NCBI RefSeq assembly: GCF_904846525.1
Contig: NZ_CAJHAZ010000019.1
Coordinates: forward strand, 1-46,417
Source of the DNA: Psychrobacter sp. 1044
GTDB lineage: Bacteria; Pseudomonadota; Gammaproteobacteria; Pseudomonadales; Moraxellaceae
DNA: 46,417 nucleotides
Reading direction: 5' to 3'
The first letter of the stretch is position 1; each line of letters begins with the position of its first letter. This document shows positions 41,097 through 46,417 of the stretch, piece by piece. The translations under genes were made by a program, and so were the position numbers. Under the pieces are notes generated by a model. That model was not told the origin of the DNA and did not search any database. It saw only the letters and a list, made by a program, of their open reading frames with translations.

Positions 41097-41810
41097 TTAA
41101 AAAGGGCTTGGGCTTTCCCAATCCATCCACGCACCAAGCGTAGGATGCTTGAGACGCAATTGCTGAGCATGGAGATTAAGCCTTGGCGCAATCGCTAAAG
41201 CCGTGCCTTCTGCATAAATAGGATCGCCAATCATCACATGACCCACATGCACCATATGGACGCGCAGCTGATGACTACGACCGGTGACAGGCTTTAGCAT
41301 TACGCGCGTGACTGTCTGACCGTTGCATTGCTCATGGCTGATAACTTCATATAAAGTTAAGGCATGCTTTGACCAGCTAGGATCGACGATATGGCGCGGT
41401 TTCGTCTCTGGCTCATAGCGCACTGGTACGGATATTTCACCCGTTGCGCCGACACGCTCCCACTCTCCAAAGACGCGTGCCTGATATTTTTTTTGTGGCA
41501 AACGTTCAATAAATTGCTTACTAATATGGGTTTGTGCGGCAGCATTTTTGGCAAAAATGAGCAGCCCTGAGGTATCCATATCCAGACGATGAATCAGCTT
41601 GACTGCGGGATTGGCACGCTCAAGTCTCGCCAGCAAACTGACCTTGAGCGTTTTGCCATCGACACTCAACAGACCTACAGGCTTATCAACCACCCAAATA
41701 TCATCATCTTCGTAGACAGTAATCTGTTGCGCAAATGCTTGAAAAAACTCAAGCGGATAGGCGTTTTCTTGAGCATTGAGGGCGTTGACTTCTTCAGCAG
41801 TAAAAGGCAT
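41097..41810 (-). CDS. rluA: RluA family pseudouridine synthase
   Basis: A 237-residue enzyme converting uridine to pseudouridine in rRNA and, for E. coli RluA, in some tRNAs. The catalytic aspartate lies in IHRLDMDTSGLLIFAKN, near residue 77. Other family segments are VVDKPVGLLSVDG near 41-53, RPHIVDPSWSKHALT-like sequence (here RHIVDPSWSKHALT), and GRSHQLRVHMVHVGHVMIGD, the conserved uracil-site block. There is no S4 domain, and the short size fits RluA rather than RluC or RluD. The ATG at 41810 is chosen over an in-frame GTG at 41822. The almA-like gene follows immediately on the same strand. Confidence 0.88.
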   Translation of the reverse strand: MPFTAEEVNALNAQENAYPLEFFQAFAQQITVYEDDDIWVVDKPVGLLSVDGKTLKVSLLARLERANPAVKLIHRLDMDTSGLLIFAKNAAAQTHISKQFIERLPQKKYQARVFGEWERVGATGEISVPVRYEPETKPRHIVDPSWSKHALTLYEVISHEQCNGQTVTRVMLKPVTGRSHQLRVHMVHVGHVMIGDPIYAEGTALAIAPRLNLHAQQLRLKHPTLGAWMDWESPSPF

Positions 41811-41822
41811 AAAAATGGGCAC

Positions 41823-42179
41823 TTATATAAAGGGGCTTGAATGATTAATGAGCTTACATATGAAAGCTGTCTTAAGTGGTAGATATTAGAGTATAGATAT
41901 AGTGTTATAAACTGCTTATTTTTGAGCAAAAGACACAGACAGGATTATCAAGTGACAGATAAAACCATGCCTGTGTCGTTATGTGTCGATTTATTGTGCT
42001 AATCGTAATTGTTAAACAATTTAACCAGCCTGCATCTGTTAACCCTGAGCAAACATGTTAATATAATGGCACATTTTAACCACTTCTAAACGCTTCTTTG
42101 GTCACTCATCATTCTATTATGCAACAAATATATTGGTTGATGGATGGCGATAGAAATAATAAAACAAGAGAGATAAATT
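41823..42179. other. Intergenic region between divergent rluA and trxA genes
   Basis: No gene is seen. A perfect inverted repeat AATTGTT-a-AACAATT (42007-42021) lies about 18 bp upstream of the probable trxA -35 region, at a position suited to a regulator. The trxA promoter is listed separately. Confidence 0.5.
42039..42067 (+). promoter_or_regulatory. Probable sigma70 promoter of trxA
   Basis: A perfect TATAAT (42062-42067) is preceded at 17 nt by TTAACC (42039-42044), a weak -35. It lies about 110 bp before the trxA ATG. Confidence 0.5.
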
Positions 42180-42506
42180 ATGTCAGACCTTATTTTACAT
42201 ACTACCGATGCCGACTTTGACAAAGACGTATTGCAATCAGATGTGCCAGTATTGGTAGACTTCTGGGCAGCATGGTGTGGTCCTTGTAAAGCAATCGCCC
42301 CTATTTTAGAAGATCTAGCCACTGAGTACCAAGGCAAAGTTAAAATCGTCAAAGTTGATGTGGATAGCAACCCACAAGCGGCCAGCCGTTTTGGTATCCG
42401 TAATATCCCAACGCTATTTGTCTTTAAAGATGGCGAAAAAGTTGACTCAGTGATGGGTCTACAGCCAAAAGCTGAATTGGCAAAAGTGTTAGACAAGCAT
42501 CTCTAA
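42180..42506 (+). CDS. trxA: Thioredoxin 1
   Basis: A 108-residue cytosolic dithiol oxidoreductase, the same length as E. coli TrxA (109), reduced by thioredoxin reductase. The active site WCGPCK has cysteines C33 and C36. The buried aspartate region VLVDFWA and the cis-proline loop [11 protein letters not shown] are intact. AGAGAG precedes the ATG. It lies directly before rho on the same strand, as in E. coli, but a terminator and a separate rho promoter lie between them. Confidence 0.97.
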   Translation: MSDLILHTTDADFDKDVLQSDVPVLVDFWAAWCGPCKAIAPILEDLATEYQGKVKIVKVDVDSNPQAASRFGIRNIPTLFVFKDGEKVDSVMGLQPKAELAKVLDKHL

Positions 42507-42558
42507 GTCGAGACTTGCTCGTTTTGCATAAGCATTCTAAAGAGACAGCAACACCGTC

Positions 42559-42595
42559 GAAAAAGTCATTATCTAACGTAGATAGTGGCTTTTTT
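42559..42595 (+). terminator. Terminator of trxA
   Basis: AGTCATTATCTA (42564-42575) pairs with TAGATAGTGGCT (42579-42590) through a 12-bp stem with three wobble pairs, followed by a T-run. It begins about 55 bp after the stop. Confidence 0.8.
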
Positions 42596-42647
42596 GCTTG
42601 TTTTTTATGCAAAAAACTCAATTAGACGACTTTTTTGGCAAAATTTA

Positions 42648-42677
42648 TTGACAATACTATTGCGAAGACCGTATAGT
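42648..42677 (+). promoter_or_regulatory. Sigma70 promoter of rho
   Basis: A perfect TTGACA (42648-42653) and TATAGT (42672-42677) are separated by 18 bp. This is the best promoter match upstream of rho and leaves a leader of about 345 nt. Confidence 0.75.
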
Positions 42678-43032
42678 CTGCTGACAACAGAAAACTAACG
42701 GTTTTCCTAACTGTCTTATCGCTATTCTCCTCGTGTTTATCAACAAAAACACAATCGTCGTTATAAACACCATTGCTGAACGAAATGACTAAACACAATT
42801 ACTGATATTGAGTTTTTGACGCAGACTCTTATGTAGACTTCTTTATCCTTATTTCTTATTACCTTGCATAAACGATTGCAATTCGTATATAAGCTGACAC
42901 GTAATATCCAAACTACATAAATCCAGCTCTGTGCACGCACCCTCTATCACCATACTATCGTTGTTTTAATCACTGTCGTGACTTGTGCTGCTAATGGCAT
43001 CTCTCATCTGATCAATTGCTAATGACCTATCT

Positions 43033-44301
43033 ATGAATCTTACTGAATTAAAGAAAAAATCAATCGCTGAGCTATTGGCTATCGCCAAAGAAATGGGTCT
43101 TGATAATATGGCGCGTAGCCGTAAACAAGACATCATCTTTGCTATCCTAAAAACCCATGCGCGGAACGGTGAAGCCATTTATGGTGACGGCGTACTTGAG
43201 GTTCTTCCGGATGGTTTTGGCTTTTTACGCTCATCAGAAGGCTCATACTTAGCCGGTCCTGATGACATTTATGTCAGCCCTAGCCAAATTCGCCGCTTTA
43301 GTCTGAAGACAGGTGATAGTATCGCTGGCACGATTCGTCCACCAAAAGATTCTGAACGTTATTTTGCGTTATTGAAAGTTGGCGAAATCAACTTTGATAC
43401 CCCAGATCGCTCACGTCATAAGCTTATCTTTGAAAACCTGACACCCCTATTCCCAACTGAGCATTTAAAACTCGAGCTTGGTAACGGCACCACTGAGGAT
43501 CTGACGGGTCGTATCATCGACCTAATCGCGCCGATTGGTAAAGGTCAACGCTCTATCATCGTCGCACCGCCAAAAGCGGGTAAAACGATGCTGCTACAAA
43601 CCATCGCTCAGTCGATCACTCGTAATAACCCTGAATGCTATCTCATCGTCCTATTAATTGACGAGCGTCCAGAAGAAGTCACCGAAATGGTACGTACGGT
43701 ACGCGGTGAAGTGGTTGCCTCTACCTTTGATGAGCCGCCACAGCGTCATGTACAAGTCGCTGAAATGGTTATCGAAAAAGCCAAACGTTTGGTCGAGCAC
43801 AAACAAGACGTGGTAATTTTACTGGATTCGATTACTCGTTTGGCGCGTGCTTATAACACGGTCATACCATCGTCAGGCAAAGTATTGACCGGTGGTTTGG
43901 ATGCCAATGCCCTTGAGCGTCCGAAGCGTTTCTTCGGTGCTGCACGTAACGTGGAAGAAGGCGGCAGTTTGACCATTATCGCCAGTGCCCTTATCGATAC
44001 GGGTAGTAAAATGGACAGCGTTATCTTTGAAGAGTTCAAAGGTACGGGTAACCAAGAAATTACGCTTGAACGCGACTTGGCCGAAAAACGTGTCTTCCCT
44101 GCGATCAATATCAAAAAATCTGGTACACGCCGTGAAGAGCGTTTATTGGACGAAGACAAGCTGCGTAAAGTCTGGATTTTGCGTAAGTTGCTGCAACCGA
44201 TGGATGGCGTACAAGCCACTGAGTTCTTGTTGGATCGCTTAAAAGAAGCGAAAACCAATGATGAATTCTTTGAGCAAATGAAACGTAAATCACAGAACTA
44301 G
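43033..44301 (+). CDS. rho: Transcription termination factor Rho
   Basis: A hexameric RNA-dependent helicase that ends transcription at C-rich untranslated sites. The 422-residue length is standard (E. coli 419). The N-terminal Rho helical domain ([20 protein letters not shown]) comes first, then the cold-shock-like RNA-binding domain (about 48-125, [17 protein letters not shown]). The ATPase core has Walker A PPKAGKT at 179-185 and Walker [13 protein letters not shown] with D265. The R- and Q-loop regions ([30 protein letters not shown] in parts, and [22 protein letters not shown]) are intact. No long insertion of the kind seen in some Rho proteins is present. A strong terminator follows. 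Confidence 0.98.
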   Translation: MNLTELKKKSIAELLAIAKEMGLDNMARSRKQDIIFAILKTHARNGEAIYGDGVLEVLPDGFGFLRSSEGSYLAGPDDIYVSPSQIRRFSLKTGDSIAGTIRPPKDSERYFALLKVGEINFDTPDRSRHKLIFENLTPLFPTEHLKLELGNGTTEDLTGRIIDLIAPIGKGQRSIIVAPPKAGKTMLLQTIAQSITRNNPECYLIVLLIDERPEEVTEMVRTVRGEVVASTFDEPPQRHVQVAEMVIEKAKRLVEHKQDVVILLDSITRLARAYNTVIPSSGKVLTGGLDANALERPKRFFGAARNVEEGGSLTIIASALIDTGSKMDSVIFEEFKGTGNQEITLERDLAEKRVFPAINIKKSGTRREERLLDEDKLRKVWILRKLLQPMDGVQATEFLLDRLKEAKTNDEFFEQMKRKSQN

Positions 44302-44351
44302 TTCTAATTCCGTGCCGCTTTAACATGCTCAATAGCTATTCGACCTAAATA

Positions 44352-44385
44352 GAAAATACCGCACTCGTGCGGTATTTTCGTTTTT
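44352..44385 (+). terminator. Terminator of rho
   Basis: GAAAATACCGCAC (44352-44364) pairs with GTGCGGTATTTTC (44367-44379) in a perfect stem, followed by G and five T. Confidence 0.9.
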
Positions 44386-44632
44386 GTATATGCTCAGGCA
44401 TGTCCTCAATTTAAAAATGCTCATAAAAATGAGGATAAGCACTAACTATTGAACACCAAAAGTACGTTTATTAAAAACAGTTAGCTTACTATCAATATAA
44501 ATACAATAACCCTAAGCAAAACCCCTACCAACGATACAGTGGAGAAACATCCTTTACAGGCTATTTGCAAAGCTTAGCGCTTTTACTACGCCTAGAAATT
44601 ATTATATGGGTTAGTATAGGAGCCAGTATAGA

Positions 44633-44665
44633 TATACTCTGCTATCACGTGTTGATAGCAGTATA
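44633..44665. repeat. Stable 13-bp hairpin with a 2-nt bulge
   Basis: TATAC-tc-TGCTATCA pairs with TGATAGCA-GTATA over a CGTGT loop. Sequence after it is ATTTTCG, a poor T-tract, so it is not an obvious terminator. It lies 200 bp before the lipoprotein gene and could be an operator or part of a small RNA. Confidence 0.45.
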
Positions 44666-44864
44666 ATTTTCGAGATATCTAACATCCTTGATGTAATCCT
44701 TACTAATGCAGACCTTTGTATGTCTTGCGGTAGCACAATAGATTATTCTAAGATACTTGCCCAAATATTTTAATACAGCTTACTATCGGTATTAAAATCA
44801 GTGGTAATAAAAATATCGTATTTTGATTTTGATAAACTAACTTGATAACCTAACAGGTGATACT

Positions 44865-45104
44865 ATGAAATTTGCTAAAACTATCGCAATGACTGCTCTT
44901 ACTAGCTCTGCCCTTATCATGGGTGGCTGTGCAACTAACGGATACAATAGTGGCTTGAGCAATACCGCTAAAGGTGCTGCTGCCGGCGCTGCTGCTGGTG
45001 CACTTATTAGAAGTGGCGGCGACAGCAAAGACATCGCTCGTGGCGCACTTGGTGGTGCTGCAGTAGGTGGCGCTGGTGCTTACATTCTTAACAACAGCAG
45101 ATAA
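44865..45104 (+). CDS. Glycine-zipper lipoprotein
   Basis: A 79-residue outer-membrane-type lipoprotein. The signal peptide ends in the lipobox IMGGC, with C22 as the lipidated residue, followed by ATNGY without an Asp at +2, so outer-membrane sorting is expected. Two glycine/alanine-rich zipper segments follow (GAAAGAAAGALI near 37-48 and GALGGAAVGGAGAYIL near 60-75), able to form paired helices in a membrane. OsmB and the YMGG/SlyB group share this pattern and are linked to envelope stress. The exact role is unknown. AGGTGA precedes the ATG. Confidence 0.88.
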   Translation: MKFAKTIAMTALTSSALIMGGCATNGYNSGLSNTAKGAAAGAAAGALIRSGGDSKDIARGALGGAAVGGAGAYILNNSR

Positions 45105-45202
45105 TCGCTAAATGATTATTTGGTGCTATCAAGACCGTTTTTAAGCATTTCAACTGTTTGTATTTTAGATCTATTGAATATGCCTAAAACGCTCTAAAAT
45201 AC

Positions 45203-45234
45203 AAAAAGCCTGCAATCGATATTGCGGGCTTTTT
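45203..45234. terminator. Bidirectional terminator between the lipoprotein and metallopeptidase genes
   Basis: AAAAAGCCTGCAAT (45203-45216) pairs with ATTGCGGGCTTTTT (45221-45234) over CGAT, with one G-T pair. The A and T tracts serve both converging genes. Confidence 0.9.
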
Positions 45235-45288
45235 TGTTTCTAACTCATGAGTTGAAAGTAAATCTGCTTATCATGATATCCAGTACAC

Positions 45289-46188
45289 TTATAGCGCCCC
45301 GCTAAAAGTATCACAAGACTGTACGTTGCCACTTTCCAAACCACGAGTGAACCACTGAACACGCTGTTGACTGGTGCCATGAGTGAAATTATCAGGTACG
45401 ACTGCTCCACCGCTAGCACGCGCTAAACGATCATCACCGATTTGACCAGCGGCATTGATGGCCTCATCGATATCACCTGCCTCCAAAAACTGTACACGCT
45501 CTTGGTTACGTTGTGCCCAAACCCCAGCAAAACAATCAGCTTGCAGTTCTTGTAGTACTGATAGCTTATTGGCTTGTGCACGAGTGACTTGACGGCTGGC
45601 TTCATTAACTTGCTGACTGATGCCTAACAAAGTCTGTACGTGGTGACCAACTTCATGTGCAATAACATAGGCTTGTGCAAAATCACCCGCTTTACCTTGA
45701 TTATCTTGGTCGCCAGAGCCTTGTTTATCACCCGTGATACCGAGATTTTGGCGCATTTCTACAAAGAAAGATTTGTCTAGATAGACAGTCTGATCGCCTG
45801 GGCAATAAAATGGGCCCGTCGCGGAGCTAGCACTGCCGCATGCTGAGCTGACTTGACCATTGAAGAGAATCAATGATGGCTCCTGATAGGTGCTGCCAGC
45901 TTCTTTGAATATCTGATGCCAAACTTCTTCAGTATCAGCCAATACTACTTTGACAAACTGCGTATCTCGATCGTTACTTGTCGCAGGTTCGGTAGCGGCA
46001 CTGCTATTGCCACCGCCTGCGACTACTTGACCCGTCTGTAAAGCGGTCATTGGATTCACCCCGAATACCAGCCATAAAATGCCAGCAATAATAATACCAC
46101 CGATACCACCGATACCACCGCCTATCATTTTGCCGCCACCACTGCTGGTGCGCACATTGGAACTGCCGCGTCTACCTTGCCATTTCAT
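45289..46188 (-). CDS. ypfJ: YpfJ-type neutral zinc metallopeptidase
   Basis: A 299-residue membrane-anchored protein of the YpfJ (putative neutral zinc metallopeptidase) family. It starts with the family signature MKWQGRRGSSNV, a glycine-rich stretch and one transmembrane helix (about 22-45, GGGIGGIGGIIIAGILWLVFG in parts). The zinc site HEVGHH is at residues 178-183, and a third ligand is probably the glutamate in ELQADCFAGVWA. Cysteines in SACGSA, FYCPGD and QSCDTF may form disulphides, in keeping with a periplasmic catalytic domain. Family proteolytic activity is not well established. The ATG at 46188 has AGGA upstream; an in-frame TTG at 46203 is less likely. Confidence 0.92.
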   Translation of the reverse strand: MKWQGRRGSSNVRTSSGGGKMIGGGIGGIGGIIIAGILWLVFGVNPMTALQTGQVVAGGGNSSAATEPATSNDRDTQFVKVVLADTEEVWHQIFKEAGSTYQEPSLILFNGQVSSACGSASSATGPFYCPGDQTVYLDKSFFVEMRQNLGITGDKQGSGDQDNQGKAGDFAQAYVIAHEVGHHVQTLLGISQQVNEASRQVTRAQANKLSVLQELQADCFAGVWAQRNQERVQFLEAGDIDEAINAAGQIGDDRLARASGGAVVPDNFTHGTSQQRVQWFTRGLESGNVQSCDTFSGAL

Positions 46189-46417
46189 TGTTTCATTCCT
46201 CAAATATACGATATATATTGCTACTCGTATTGATGATTTTTTATATAGTGTAATTTTGACTCAATTCTTTATTTTTTTGATCAAATCCGATTTCTAACAA
46301 GTAAGTAATCTCAAAGTATTTTTGACAAATCCTACTTTATTAGGGCGTGTCCCTAATTCAGTTTGCAATGAATCATAGTACAAGCTAGATACAGCATAGA
46401 CTTATAATTACGAGCCA
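46189..46417. other. Right-edge intergenic sequence
   Basis: AT-rich, without a gene inside the window. A perfect inverted repeat ATTAGGG-cgtgt-CCCTAAT lies at 46339-46357. It may be a hairpin in an unknown transcript or one end of a mobile element continuing to the right. The window ends too soon to decide. Confidence 0.4.

Larger units (their letters stand above)
42507..43032. other. trxA-rho intergenic region and long rho leader
   Basis: After the trxA terminator comes a strong sigma70 promoter (42648-42677), leaving a rho leader of about 345 nt. The leader begins with a hairpin GAAAAC-taacg-GTTTTC (42690-42706) and is rich in C, A and T with little G. Such a sequence suits Rho binding and autoregulated termination, as known for E. 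coli rho. I found no convincing leader peptide. Confidence 0.55.
44302..44864. other. Intergenic region between rho and the glycine-zipper lipoprotein gene
   Basis: No protein gene is visible. It holds the rho terminator and a second stable hairpin at 44633-44665, listed separately. The AT-rich segment 44740-44860 should contain the lipoprotein promoter. The segment 44400-44620 shows nothing I can interpret. Confidence 0.5.

Noticed and set aside
43851..44258. Open frame of 135 codons antisense to rho
   Set aside because: It mirrors a highly conserved gene and has no independent support.
1..46417. CRISPR arrays, tRNA or rRNA genes, and prophage genes
   Set aside because: Scanning by eye found no regular spaced repeats, no cloverleaf with the conserved TTCGA-type arm, no rRNA core sequences and no phage structural genes. 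Short or divergent cases could be missed.

Overview
The window reads as chromosomal DNA of a Moraxellaceae gammaproteobacterium, most likely Psychrobacter. The basis is the moderately AT-rich composition, the protein sequences (an AlmA-type alkane monooxygenase, the trxA-rho order, tyrS divergent from anmK, a RapA of 962 residues) and many short hairpin terminators. This is inference from recognised families; no database search was run. Most of the window is a housekeeping backbone with short intergenic gaps. I see no rRNA or tRNA gene inside it, no CRISPR array, no intact insertion sequence and no prophage.

Left part (1-8.4 kb): two tandem sigma70 promoters with GC-rich discriminators point leftward out of the window and probably drive a stable-RNA operon. 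Then come a uracil-DNA-glycosylase-fold protein (-), upp and a YdfG-like dehydrogenase (+), a hypothetical protein with a faint ADP-ribosyltransferase-like pattern (-), a frameshifted alpha/beta hydrolase (+), and the leftward operon tyrS - TIR-like effector - DUF1653. The TIR-like gene is the most defence-like element in the window. It sits between two housekeeping genes with almost no spacing and has a strikingly AT-rich stretch. Divergent from tyrS is anmK.

Middle part (8.4-31 kb): a FabF-type ketosynthase, a coiled-coil hypothetical protein, long-form aminopeptidase P and a POT peptide transporter, a small single-pass membrane protein, lnt and corC, a DUF4105 membrane protein, a YcgN-family cysteine-cluster protein, a dienelactone hydrolase, an SDR, a small membrane protein split by a -1 frameshift at a canonical A AAA AAG slippery site, a 1017-residue DUF2339 membrane protein, the ribosome-assembly GTPase RbgA/YlqF, a GlcG/HbpS-like secreted protein, mutY and tesB.

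Right part (31-46.4 kb): rapA; a long AT-rich gap with an 11-bp perfect inverted repeat; a two-component pair (Cache-like/HAMP histidine kinase plus a tandem-receiver regulator without an output domain); a D-2-hydroxyacid dehydrogenase; an AlmA-like flavin monooxygenase; an RluA-family pseudouridine synthase; trxA; rho with a clear sigma70 promoter and a long leader; a glycine-zipper lipoprotein; and a YpfJ-type zinc metallopeptidase.

The points most worth a second look are the TIR-like gene inside the tyrS operon, the slippery-site frameshift gene, the output-less two-component pair with the inverted repeat upstream of it, the possible divergent ADP-ribosyltransferase, and the tandem promoters at the left edge.
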